NCBI GenBank assembly: GCA_003525905.1
Contig: DQIA01000051.1
Location: 30,388 to 81,060, forward strand
Direction of reading: 5' to 3'
Origin: Clostridiales bacterium
Lineage (GTDB): Bacteria > Bacillota > Clostridia > Oscillospirales > Oscillospiraceae
Length of the DNA stretch: 50,673 bases
The notes under the pieces: model-generated
What the model was told of the DNA's origin: nothing
The model's input: only the letters and a program-made list of their open reading frames with translations
Databases searched by the model: none
Made by a program: the position numbers and the translations under genes
In this document: positions 25,166 to 34,500 of the stretch, in pieces
Layout of the letters: each line of letters starts with the position of its first letter
Position numbering within the stretch: the first letter of the stretch is position 1

Positions 25166-25948
25166 ATGAACGATACACAGTCCCCGCAGGCAGGCAGCGG
25201 GAAGGTCGAGGTCACGCTTCTGGATATTCTGAAGCTGCTGCTCTCCAAGAGCTACTGGCTGCTGCTTGCCGGCGTTCTCGCAGGCGCCTGCGTTTTTCTG
25301 GTCACGACCTTCCTGATCACGCCGACCTATGAATCCCGCGTCAGCTTCTATGTGTATAACAGCACGAACAACAACGTGCAGTCCGGCACGATCAATAACG
25401 GCGACCTGCAGGCCGCCGAGAGTCTGGCCACGACCTATTCCAAGATCCTGGCCAGCAATTCGATCCTCGACGCCGTGCTGCAGGAGCTTGGCCCGGATGT
25501 ATCGCTGTCGCGCAAGAGCCTCAGCGGCATGGTTTCGGTATCTGTTATCACAGATACCCAGCTGCTCGAGGTCGTCATCACCTCGACGGACCCGGCCTTT
25601 GCCTGCCGGGTCGCAGGAGCCTTCGCCAAGGTCGCGCCGACCGAGATCGTCCGCATCACAAAGGCCGGCGGCGTCGAGATCGTTGACCAGCCGGAGGTAC
25701 CGACGGACAAGGCCTCCCCGCGCACCGTCTTCGACACCGCGATCGGCGTGATCATCGGTGTGATGGTGGCCGCCGTCATCGTGATCCTGCGGACGCTCGC
25801 CGACACGACGATCTATCTGCCGGAGGATATTGAGAACATGGTCGGCATCACGGTGCTCGGGCAGATCCCGGACATCAATTCCGCCGATGACAACTACGCT
25901 TACTGGACCGTAACGGAAGAAGGTGCCGCTAAAAATGAAAAAGAGTAA
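25166..25948 (+). CDS. Wzz/CapA-type chain-length and kinase-activating membrane protein
   Basis: A 260-aa membrane protein with two transmembrane helices, about residues 30-52 and 187-212, around an extracellular loop that begins ITPTYESRVSFYVYN. This is the Wzz/YveK/CapA architecture, which sets polymer chain length and, in Firmicutes, activates a separate BY-kinase through its short cytoplasmic tail (VGITVLGQIP..). The family motif PEVPTDKASPR (the Pro-rich stretch before the second helix) is present. The ATG at 25166 has GGAGG; an upstream in-frame codon at 25145 was rejected. It overlaps the kinase start by 14 bp. Confidence 0.93.
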   Translation: MNDTQSPQAGSGKVEVTLLDILKLLLSKSYWLLLAGVLAGACVFLVTTFLITPTYESRVSFYVYNSTNNNVQSGTINNGDLQAAESLATTYSKILASNSILDAVLQELGPDVSLSRKSLSGMVSVSVITDTQLLEVVITSTDPAFACRVAGAFAKVAPTEIVRITKAGGVEIVDQPEVPTDKASPRTVFDTAIGVIIGVMVAAVIVILRTLADTTIYLPEDIENMVGITVLGQIPDINSADDNYAYWTVTEEGAAKNEKE

Positions 25949-26693
25949 TAATAAAGCAGCAGCTGAGGCTATCACGGTCAATCGCCGCAGGCTGCTGAAC
26001 AACGACGCCCCCTTCGCCATGAAGGAGGCCTATGTCAAGCTTCGCACCAGCCTGATGTTCTGCATGACGGCGGACAAGGCGCGGCCCTGCAAGACCTTCG
26101 CCGTCACGAGCGCAAAGCCCTCCGAGGGCAAGAGCCTGACCGCTGCGAATATCGCCATCAGCTATGCCATGCTCGGCAAGCGTGTCCTGCTGATCGATGC
26201 CGACATGCGCAAGCCAACGCAACGCCGTCTCTGGAAGGTCGAGCTTTCTACAGGCCTGTGCGACTACCTCGCCAAGATCTGGCAGCTCGAGCTGGCGAAG
26301 GTCACGGAGCTGCCCCTCTGGATCGTCTGCACCGGTACGATCCCGCCGAACCCGTCCGAGCTGCTGTCCTCCGACCGCATGAAGGGTTTCGTGGAGAGCT
26401 GCGCGGACTACTACGACTACGTTATCATCGACACGCCCCCGATCAACACAGTTGCCGACGCACAGATCATCTCGACCTTTGTCGACGGTGTCGTGCTCGT
26501 GGCGCGCTCCGGCAATACGACTGCAGACGAGCTGAATGCCGCGACTGCCGATGTACGCCGCGCGGGCGGGAATCTCTGCGGCGTCGTGCTGAACGGTCTG
26601 AACATGAAATCCGTGAAATACGCCAGCAAGTACAAATACGGCGATAAGTACGGCTACCGCTATTCCTACAGTGAGTCCTATGGCGCAAAGTGA
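25935..26693 (+). CDS. Bacterial tyrosine kinase (CapB/CpsD family)
   Basis: A 252-aa cytoplasmic BY-kinase that works with the Wzz-like protein to control polymer export. Walker A is SAKPSEGKS (about residues 56-64), Walker A' is VLLIDADMRKP and Walker B is YVIIDTPP. The C-terminus is a Tyr cluster (KYASKYKYGDKYGYRYSYSE) that is normally autophosphorylated. The EAYVKLRTS motif near residue 32 serves kinase oligomerisation. The ATG at 25935 has AAGGTG upstream; a GTG at 25923 is possible. It overlaps its neighbours on both sides, indicating tight coupling with Wzz-like and CpsB-like genes. Confidence 0.95.
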   Translation: MKKSNNKAAAEAITVNRRRLLNNDAPFAMKEAYVKLRTSLMFCMTADKARPCKTFAVTSAKPSEGKSLTAANIAISYAMLGKRVLLIDADMRKPTQRRLWKVELSTGLCDYLAKIWQLELAKVTELPLWIVCTGTIPPNPSELLSSDRMKGFVESCADYYDYVIIDTPPINTVADAQIISTFVDGVVLVARSGNTTADELNAATADVRRAGGNLCGVVLNGLNMKSVKYASKYKYGDKYGYRYSYSESYGAK

Positions 26694-27333
26694 CCCCATG
26701 ATCGACCTGACGCTCGACTACCACGCGCATATCCTGCCCCGCTGCGACCACGGCAGCGACGGCGTGGAGACGTCCCTGCGGCAGCTCGCCATGGCCACCG
26801 AGGCAGGGATCCGGACCGTCTGCGCCACGCCGCACTTCTACCCGCACCGCGAGAACGCCGCCGCCTTTCTGGAGCGCAGAGCGCGCTGCGCCGCGGCGCT
26901 GCCGCGCAGGCCGGAGCTTCCGCGCATCCTGCTGGGGGCCGAGGTCCTGATCTGCGACGGCATGGAGCGGCTTGACGACCTCCCCCGCCTGTGTCTGGAG
27001 GGGACGAACGAGCTGCTGCTGGAAATGCCGTTTTACGCGTGGCCTTCCTCCCTGTGGGATACGCTGTTCGCCCTGTGTGAGCGGCAGGACGTCCGCATCG
27101 TTCTGGCCCATGCGGACCGATACCCGAAGGAAAATATCGAAAGGCTGATCCGGGAGGGCATCCCGCTTCAGCTCAACGCCGTCTGCCTGACGAAGCCGAT
27201 CAAACGCAGACGATATCTGGAATGGATCCAAAACGGCTATGTCAAATACCTCGGGAGCGATATCCATATGCTTGGAGACGGCTACCGGGATTGGAAGAAA
27301 TGCAAAACGCTTCTGGAAAAGAAGCTACGCTGA
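26680..27333 (+). CDS. CpsB/CapC-type protein-tyrosine phosphatase (PHP fold)
   Basis: A 217-aa metal-dependent phosphatase that dephosphorylates the BY-kinase Tyr cluster. PHP-fold metal motifs are DYHAHILPRCDHG (HxH), VCATPHFYPH, LGAEV, LAHADRYP and YLGSDIHML. The usual DDGA after HILP reads DHGS here, a small deviation at a ligand-rich loop. The ATG at 26680 overlaps the kinase end by 14 bp; an ATG at 26698 (MIDLTLDYH) is an alternative, and neither has a strong ribosome site, consistent with coupled translation. The Wzz-kinase-phosphatase trio is a standard regulatory set of Gram-positive capsule loci. Confidence 0.92.
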   Translation: MAQSDPMIDLTLDYHAHILPRCDHGSDGVETSLRQLAMATEAGIRTVCATPHFYPHRENAAAFLERRARCAAALPRRPELPRILLGAEVLICDGMERLDDLPRLCLEGTNELLLEMPFYAWPSSLWDTLFALCERQDVRIVLAHADRYPKENIERLIREGIPLQLNAVCLTKPIKRRRYLEWIQNGYVKYLGSDIHMLGDGYRDWKKCKTLLEKKLR

Positions 27334-27348
27334 GAGAAGGAACGCCCA

Positions 27349-28116
27349 TTGCACGCCACAGAAACATCGCTGCCGCTCGTTTCAATCATCATGCCTGCCT
27401 TTAACGGAGAACCCTATATCGGCGCTGCCATTCGCTCCGTGCTCGCGCAGAGCTATGCGCGCTGGGAGCTGCTGATCCTTGACGACGGCTCTGCCGACCG
27501 AACGGCGGAGATCGCAGAGGCCTTTGAAAAATCCGATCCCCGGATTCGCCTATTCCGCAATCCAAAGAACCTGGGCGCGGCGCAGACGCGCAACCGCGGC
27601 TTTGCTCTGGCGCAGGGCGAATGGATCGCGCTGCTGGACTGCGACGATATATGGCATACAGACAAGCTGGAAAAGCAGCTTGCTCTTGCATCGCGCTGTG
27701 ATATTCTCTACTGCTCCTATGCACTGATAGACGAGAGTGGCAAACACCTGTCCGATTTTCTCGTTCCGGAATCGACGGACTATGAGGCCATGCTGCGGGA
27801 AAGTGTTTTAAGCTGCTCTACGGTGCTCCTGCGCCGTTCGATCCTCGCCGGGCAGCGCTTTCCGACGGAATACTATCATGAAGACTATGTATTCTGGCTC
27901 GGGCTTCTGAAGGCCGGATACCGGGCAATCGCCTGCACGGAGGTGCTGGCGGATTACCGTTTGGTAAAGGGCTCCCGCTCCAGTGACAAGCGAAATGCCG
28001 CCAAAAACCGCTGGCTGATCTACCGCAGGGTGGAAAAGCTGTCAATTTGGAAATCCGCAGCCGTTTTTGCAGTCTATGCCTGCCATGCGCTGCGGAAGCA
28101 CAGGAGGGCACGATGA
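27349..28116 (+). CDS. Glycosyltransferase family 2
   Basis: A 255-aa cytoplasmic GT-A glycosyltransferase that adds a sugar from a nucleotide donor to the lipid-linked repeat unit. The N-terminus is VSIIMPAFNGEPYIGAAIRS; ILDDGSADRT gives the nucleotide-binding Asp residues, LLDCDDIW is the DxD-type metal site and YHEDYVFWL the catalytic ED. Size and pattern resemble TuaG/EpsE-type GT2 enzymes. It begins at TTG (27349) with AGAGAAGGA 8 bases upstream; no ATG in the right place exists. The acceptor and donor sugars cannot be told from sequence. It overlaps the next start by ATGA. Confidence 0.93.
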   Translation: MHATETSLPLVSIIMPAFNGEPYIGAAIRSVLAQSYARWELLILDDGSADRTAEIAEAFEKSDPRIRLFRNPKNLGAAQTRNRGFALAQGEWIALLDCDDIWHTDKLEKQLALASRCDILYCSYALIDESGKHLSDFLVPESTDYEAMLRESVLSCSTVLLRRSILAGQRFPTEYYHEDYVFWLGLLKAGYRAIACTEVLADYRLVKGSRSSDKRNAAKNRWLIYRRVEKLSIWKSAAVFAVYACHALRKHRRAR

Positions 28117-29396
28117 AGGTACTTCTGCTCTCCCACAACCCGGTCACGACCTATAACAACATGGGCAAGACGTTTCTGTCCCTTTTTTCCGCATTCCGCC
28201 CGGAGGAGCTTTGTCAACTCTACCTCTACCCCGCCGTACCGGATACGGCCTGCTGCGGCAGCTATTATCGCTTCACGGATCGTGAAGCGCTGCACTCCAT
28301 CTGGAACCGGCATGCCGTCGGCGGGGAGATCAGCCCTGATCCGGCGTGTCACGATAAATTCACCAGTGAAAAAGAGGAGCGAACCTATCGTTCGCCCCGC
28401 AGCCGCTCCGAGCCCATGCGTCTGGCCCGCGATCTCATCTGGCAGCTCAGCCGCTGGGATCATCCCGGCCTGAAGGCATGGCTCGACCGCGAAAGGCCCG
28501 ACGTTCTTTTCGTCGCGCCCGGCAAGCAGGAGCTGCTGTACGACATCGCGCTGACCCTTGCGCGCGAGCGGCATATCCCGATCGTGAGCTATATCTGCGA
28601 CGATTTCTATTTCCTGCAGGGGCAAAATGCCTTTTGGGCAAAGCTCCGGCAGAAGCGCCTGCGCCGCAAAATCGCGGCCCTGCTGCAGGAGACTGCCCTG
28701 ACCGTGACGATCTGTCCCGAGCTTGCGGCGCGATACCACGAGAGCTTCGGCGCAGAGGTGACGGACGTGATGACCTGCCCGCCGTTTGCCGTTCATCCCT
28801 ATACGGAGCCGGGCCGCGACGCTTTGCACCGCTGCCTGACCTACATGGGGAACCTCGGCTGCGGCCGCGGCCAGCCCCTGCTGGAGCTTGGGCAGACGCT
28901 GGACGCGCTGAACCGGCAGGAAGGGACCGATTTTACGCTGGAGATCTATACTGATCACAAATACCCGGAGCTGCTGGAGCGTCTGGCGGCCTGCCCGGCG
29001 ATCCGCATGCACGGCTTTGTCACCGGGAAAGCATATCAGGCAGCCTTTGACGGCGCCGATGCCTTTGTCCATGTGGAGGCCTTTGACAAAGAGAACCGTG
29101 ACCGCGTCCGCTATTCCGTCTCCACCAAGATCATCGAGAGCCTTGCCAGCGGCAGGCCCCTGCTGGCCTACGGACCGGAGGATGTCGCCTCCATGGCCTA
29201 TCTGCGCCGGAACGACTGCGCCGCGCTGGCCTGCTCCCGTCAGGCGCTTCCCGCCGCCATAGAGGCCGTTCTGATGCAGGAGCCATATCGCTGGCAGCTC
29301 GTTGAGCGCGCCGCGGCAGTTGCCAGACGCGAGGCCGATAACAGCGCGCGCCTGCATGCGCTGCTGGAGCGCGTGGCTGCGGAGGGAGCAAAATGA
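28113..29396 (+). CDS. Glycosyltransferase, divergent GT4-like
   Basis: A 427-aa protein with a GT-B-like layout: N-terminal MKVLLLSHNPVTTYNNMGKT, a central RPDVLFVAPGKQELLYDIAL, then a C-terminal Rossmann-like half with CLTYMGNLGCGRGQPL and RMHGFVTGKAYQAAFDGAD. The nucleotide-binding site is the segment STKIIESLASGRPLLAYGP near residue 340, which corresponds to the E-x7-E region of GT4 enzymes. No close family can be named. The ATG overlaps the previous stop and has AGGAGG. Second of the four glycosyltransferases of the locus. Confidence 0.85.
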   Translation: MKVLLLSHNPVTTYNNMGKTFLSLFSAFRPEELCQLYLYPAVPDTACCGSYYRFTDREALHSIWNRHAVGGEISPDPACHDKFTSEKEERTYRSPRSRSEPMRLARDLIWQLSRWDHPGLKAWLDRERPDVLFVAPGKQELLYDIALTLARERHIPIVSYICDDFYFLQGQNAFWAKLRQKRLRRKIAALLQETALTVTICPELAARYHESFGAEVTDVMTCPPFAVHPYTEPGRDALHRCLTYMGNLGCGRGQPLLELGQTLDALNRQEGTDFTLEIYTDHKYPELLERLAACPAIRMHGFVTGKAYQAAFDGADAFVHVEAFDKENRDRVRYSVSTKIIESLASGRPLLAYGPEDVASMAYLRRNDCAALACSRQALPAAIEAVLMQEPYRWQLVERAAAVARREADNSARLHALLERVAAEGAK

Positions 29397-30616
29397 AAAT
29401 TCTGCAGATCAACTGTGTCTATGGAACCGGGAGCACCGGCCGCCTGACGCAGGCGATCCACACCCGTCTGCTGGCAGAGGGGATCAAATCCGTTGTCTGC
29501 TGCGGCCGCGGCCCTCGCAGTACAGACCCGCACGTCCATAAGGTCTGCGGGGAGCTGTACGCCAAGGCGCAGCATGCAGAGGCCGATCTGACCGGACTGG
29601 TTTACGGCGGCTGTGCGCTCTCGACCGCACGCCTGCTGTACATTCTCCGGCGAGAAGCGCCGGATATCGTCCACCTTCAGTGCATCAACGGCTATTTCGT
29701 CAATATTTTCCGTCTTGTCCGCTGGCTGAAACGGCACCGCATTCCAACGCTGCTGACGCTCCACGCAGAGTTCCCCTATACCGCCAACTGCGGTATTGCG
29801 GCAGACTGCGAAAAGTGGCGCACGGGGTGCGGCCATTGCCCGCAGCTGCGGACGCAGACCGGCTCCCTGCTGTTTGACCGAACGGCCGCCGCATGGAAGC
29901 GGATGCGGGATGCATTCGCCGGGTTTTCCAACTGCACCGTCGTTTCCGTCTCGCCCTGGCTTCGGGGCCGGGCGGAGCAGGCGCCCGTTCTGGCCGGGCT
30001 GCACCATGTGACCATTGGAAACGGCGTAGAGACCGCGATATTCCATCCGGTGGCTGCAGCTGACCTGCGGCGAAGATACACATCCGCCAGACGCAGGCTC
30101 GTGCTCCATGTGACGGCGTCCTTCTCCCCCGAGCAGGGCAGCCTGAAGGGTGGCTGGTACGTTCTTGCGCTTGCAAAGCGCATGCCGGACGTCACATTCG
30201 CCGTCGTAGGGAACCGCGATCCGCTGCAGAGTGTTCCGGACAACGTGCTGGATATCGGCCGATTGGAGGATCCGGCAATGCTTGCGGCGTGGTACAGCGC
30301 CGCAGACGCCGCACTGCTGACGAGCCACCGTGAGACCTTCTCGCTGGTAACTGCCGAAAGCCTCTGCTGCGGCACACCGGTCGTCGGCTTCCGCGCAGGC
30401 GGACCTGAGAGCATCGCGCCGCCATCCTGCTGCGAATTTGTGGAATATGGCGATCTGGACGCGCTGGAACATGCCCTGCGCAGCCGGTTGGAAGCCACAC
30501 CGGACCGGGCGGCGATTGCCGCAGATGCCGCAGCACGGTTCAGTATGGAGAATATGTATCACGCTTATAAGTTAGAATATGGGACGTTGTTAAGGAAAGG
30601 CAAAGTAGAAAGATAG
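29393..30616 (+). CDS. Glycosyltransferase family 4 (WcaC/EpsF-like)
   Basis: A 407-aa GT-B enzyme. The N-terminal nucleotide-fold start is MKILQINCVYGTGSTGRL, the acceptor side has DIVHLQCINGYFVNIF, and TLHAEFPYTANCG with several Cys (CEKWRTGCGHCP) recalls WcaC-type transferases of colanic acid synthesis. The donor-binding motif is SHRETFSLVTAESLCCGTPV (about residues 308-327) followed by GFRAGGPES. It transfers a sugar, unidentified, during repeat-unit assembly. The start overlaps the previous stop by ATGA. GC content falls toward its 3' end, where the low-GC part of the locus begins. Confidence 0.92.
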   Translation: MKILQINCVYGTGSTGRLTQAIHTRLLAEGIKSVVCCGRGPRSTDPHVHKVCGELYAKAQHAEADLTGLVYGGCALSTARLLYILRREAPDIVHLQCINGYFVNIFRLVRWLKRHRIPTLLTLHAEFPYTANCGIAADCEKWRTGCGHCPQLRTQTGSLLFDRTAAAWKRMRDAFAGFSNCTVVSVSPWLRGRAEQAPVLAGLHHVTIGNGVETAIFHPVAAADLRRRYTSARRRLVLHVTASFSPEQGSLKGGWYVLALAKRMPDVTFAVVGNRDPLQSVPDNVLDIGRLEDPAMLAAWYSAADAALLTSHRETFSLVTAESLCCGTPVVGFRAGGPESIAPPSCCEFVEYGDLDALEHALRSRLEATPDRAAIAADAAARFSMENMYHAYKLEYGTLLRKGKVER

Positions 30617-30620
30617 AACT

Positions 30621-31439
30621 ATGACCGATTTACAGCAAGTCGAATTCAAACTGCTCCAGGCAGTAGATATCGTATGCAAGCAGTTGAATATCAAGTACTA
30701 TCTCATTTGCGGAAGTGCTTTGGGCGCAGTTAAGTATTCCGGTTTCATTCCTTGGGATGATGATCTGGATATTGGCTTGCTCCGTCCCGACTATGAGATT
30801 TTTGTTGAAAAGGCGCAGGAGCTGCTCCCGAACAGCTATTTCCTGCAGAATTATCGCACCGACCCGGCATTCCCACAGATATTCAGCAAGGTTCGCGATT
30901 CGAATACTACTTATATTGAGAAAAGTGCTGCGAAGCTATCTATCAATCATGGCGTTTATATTGATGTATTTCCTTTGGATGGATATCCAAAAACACCGTT
31001 TGAGATACGCCGATTGGAGCTGCTGAAGAAGAAGTATAAACTGATGGCAGCGTGCGCATTCCAGCTGCCATGCAGTTGGTGTACCAAGTTATTCTTTGGA
31101 TTGGAGCGCCTGCTAGGGATTCACAAGCATACACAGCACATTATGAGAAAATATGAGGAACTCATCACCTCGTATTCTGAAGGGGATTCCGAAGTCATTT
31201 GTAACCACGGCAACTGGCAAGGGAAACTCGAATATGCGCCGCGCGCGCAATATGGAGATGGCACTTTTGCAGCATTTGAAGGTATGCAAGTCAGAATACC
31301 TGCGCAATTTGACGCATATCTCACGCAGAAATATGGCAACTGGCGAGCCGATCTTCCTGAAGAAGAAAAAGTCGGCCACCATTACGCTGAAATGATCGAC
31401 CTGAACCACCCCTTTACGGACTACATTAAAATCGATTAA
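30621..31439 (+). CDS. LicD-family phosphotransferase
   Basis: A 272-aa nucleotidyltransferase-fold protein. The LicD signature runs YYLICGSALGAVKYSGFIPW-DDDLDIGLLRPDYE, with the catalytic GS and DDxD. Downstream GVYIDVFPLDGYP is also typical. LicD enzymes attach phosphocholine or another phosphorylated group (for example ribitol or glycerol phosphate, or a sugar phosphate in eukaryotic relatives) to surface glycans, so the polymer here is predicted to carry a phosphodiester-linked substituent. No choline uptake or licA/licC activation genes lie in the window, so the group cannot be named. GC content is clearly lower than that of the genes before it. Confidence 0.92.
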   Translation: MTDLQQVEFKLLQAVDIVCKQLNIKYYLICGSALGAVKYSGFIPWDDDLDIGLLRPDYEIFVEKAQELLPNSYFLQNYRTDPAFPQIFSKVRDSNTTYIEKSAAKLSINHGVYIDVFPLDGYPKTPFEIRRLELLKKKYKLMAACAFQLPCSWCTKLFFGLERLLGIHKHTQHIMRKYEELITSYSEGDSEVICNHGNWQGKLEYAPRAQYGDGTFAAFEGMQVRIPAQFDAYLTQKYGNWRADLPEEEKVGHHYAEMIDLNHPFTDYIKID

Positions 31440-31460
31440 AACTTGCCACATAATCCGTAA

Positions 31461-31489
31461 TTAATTGTAGGCCATTTTGTTTGTATATA
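31461..31489 (+). promoter_or_regulatory. Possible internal promoter before the giant secreted protein
   Basis: TTAATT (31461-31466), a 17-bp spacer and TATATA (31484-31489) in the 95-bp AT-rich gap after licD. The -35 match is weak. If real, the giant protein could be expressed without the switch promoter. Confidence 0.35.
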
Positions 31490-31534
31490 GTCTCTTTCGG
31501 GAGATATATAAATTACAGAAAAGGAGAGTTAAAA

Positions 31535-34500
31535 ATGAGGTGTTCCGTTACAAAGCGCATTGCAGCGTTATTCTTATGTGTGATGCTGCTGCTTAGTACT
31601 TTACCGACTGCAGCATTCGCCATAAAGGGAACCGACACGAACCTGCAAAGCACAGATGCAATTACGTCTACCGTTTCAAACAATCTGTCAAAAGGCAGCA
31701 ACATTGATGGCACAAGCTATCGTGTTACTTCTGTTAAAAACTACTCCATCGCGCCGGATATTTCCGAGTCCGTGATTATCACGAACAACGACGCGGGCAA
31801 CTCCCAGACCGTTGCCAACGTCATGCAGGTCAACCCGAATGAGGGACGGGCGAAGATTGTGGCCGGTTACGGCAACCGCAACCCGAAGGAGCTTGGCTGG
31901 ACGCTGAAGACCACGACCGAGCAGGCGCACGTCTATGAAAGGGAGACGGGCCTGAACGTCGTCGGCGGCGTCAACGCCTCGTGGTTCAACATCAACACCG
32001 GCGAGCCCTCCGGCTATCTCGTGATGAACGGTGTCGTGCATCACGATAACTCCAGCCGCGCCTTCCTCGCCGCGTTTGACGACGGCTCCGTCAACGTCTT
32101 CCGCGAGGGCACGACCCTTGCGCAGGCCGAGGCCAGCCAGAGTGAAAAGCAGGGCAAGGCCGTTCAGATCGTCGAGGCGGTCGACGCGCTCGTCGCCATG
32201 GTCTGGGACGGCAAGGTCGTTGCCTCCCAGTCCGGCAACGGCGGCTATTACCCGCGCACCAGCGTCGGCGTCAAGGCCGACGGCACGGTCGTCCTGTTCC
32301 AGGCGGACGGCACCATGGCCCCCCGCTCCGTCGGCTACACCGCCGAGGAAGAGGCCCGCATGATGGTCGCGCTCGGCTGCGTGGCGGCCATCCAGCTCGA
32401 CGAGGGCGGCTCCTCCACCTACCTCTCCCAACGCGAGGGCGAAAGCGACCTGACCATGCGCAACACACCCGCAGGCGGCAGCGAGCGCGTGGTCTCCGGC
32501 ACGATCCTTGTCGTCTCCACCGTGGCTGCCTCCGGCGAGTTCGACCACGCCGCCGTCACGCCTGACGGCGAATACTACACACCCAATTCCACGGTCGAGC
32601 TGACGGCCAGCGCCATGGACTTCTCCGGCGCTCCGGCAAAGGCGCTCCCCGCGGACGCCGTCTTCACGGTCAGCGATGCGGCCATGGGCACTGTGAGCGA
32701 GACCACTGTCAATGGCAGCGGCGCTTCCGCCGTGTTCACTTCGTCCGGCAAGACCGGCGACGTGACGATCGACCTAATCAGCGGCGGCAAGACGGTCGGT
32801 TCGACCATCCTGCATGTGCAGGAGCCGGACGCCCTTTCGTTCGCGTCGAGTGAAGTCAACCTCAACTATAACGACGTCAGCGACCTTGGCTTCCGGGCGA
32901 CCTATCAATCCGAGCAGGTCCATCTCAAGGACGGCGACATCAACTGGGCCATCTCCGACCCGGATGCAGGTTCGTTTGCGAACAACCGGTTCGCCGTCAC
33001 GAGCAACGTGAAATACTCCGGCAGCCCGACCGTCACCGCCACGCGCGGCGACCTGAGCGCCACAGTTACCGTGAATATCGGCATGGAGCCGACCATGATC
33101 CTCGACGGCGGCGATGAGGACCCGTGGGATTATTCCACCATCGGCACGACCGTCGAAAGCTTTGGCGGCATGGCCTCCAATGCAGTCGCGACCTATCACT
33201 ATGCCGGCCGCGGCGGCGTCGTCAAGGGCTCCATCGTCTCCGATACCGCCGAGGAATATGCCGACATCGTCCGCTTCGGTCATAAGGCCATCAAGCTGGA
33301 ATATGACTGGACCGGTCTCACCGGTACCGATGGTGCCTGTCTCGGCCTTGGCGACAATCTCGCCATTGACGGCACGCCGACAGCGCTTGGCGTCTGGGTC
33401 TATATCCCCGAGGGAGTCCCTGTCCCGTGGCTGCGTGCCCAGATCGCCACCAGTACAAATAATGGCCAAAGCTGGACGAACGCCTATGTCAATTTCAGCA
33501 ATGGCAGCGCCGGGAGCGGCGAGGGGCTGAAGACCGGCTGGCAGTATCTTGAGGCTGATCTGACTCAGTACGCCGGTGCCCTGATCCGCGCCAACAGCGG
33601 CATGCTGTTCCGTGCGATGGTCACTACCGGCGGCATCGGCTGGTACACCACCGACGGCGTCAAGCTCGACAAGGGCGACCTGAAGGGCTACATTCTTCTC
33701 GATAATTTCTGCGTCGTCTACGGCGCAAACAATCAGGACGTCACGGCTCCGGTCGTGACCTCCATCCAGCTCGTCAACGACGACGGCACCAAAACGGAGC
33801 TCGAGGACGGCATGACCCTCCACTCCGACAAGCTCCGCTTTTTCGTCACCTACCACGACAGCGAGGAGACCGATCCCTACGCCACCGGCGTGGAATCCGC
33901 CTATTTCTACTTTGACGGCACCTATCGCGGCAAGTACGATTGTGACATTCTCGGCAGCACCTCCGGCCTGATGCACTTCGGCAACGGCCTGCACTCCATC
34001 ACGTTCTACCTGAAGGACGGCTACGGCAACGTCACCCGCGAGACCCGCTACTTCACCGTCGAAGCCGAAAAGCCGGACGTGCCGAACATTGCGCTGAACA
34101 CGCTGGGTGTTCCCACCGTCGGCAAAACGTGGCAGCTGGCGCTGGAGAGCGATGATCCCGCTTCCATCACCTCTCTGACGGCAACCATCTCCGTCACGCG
34201 CAGCTATCCCGTTACAAACGCCACCTTCCCCGAGGGCGTGACGGGCAGCTGGAGCTACGATCCCTCCAAGGGCGTCGTCTCCGTGGAGATCACCGCCATT
34301 GACCACGCGAAGTATACGGCCGGTGCGCTGGCCACGGTCGACATTCCCATCCCCACCTCCGTCACAGAGGGCAGCAGCATCAACGTGCAGGTCACGAAGG
34401 GCTCCTACGGCTGCAAGCAGACGGAGAACCTCGATATCAGCGACCTGAACCAATATGCGACCGGCTTCACCACGCCCGTCGCGAATTATCCGATCGAGGC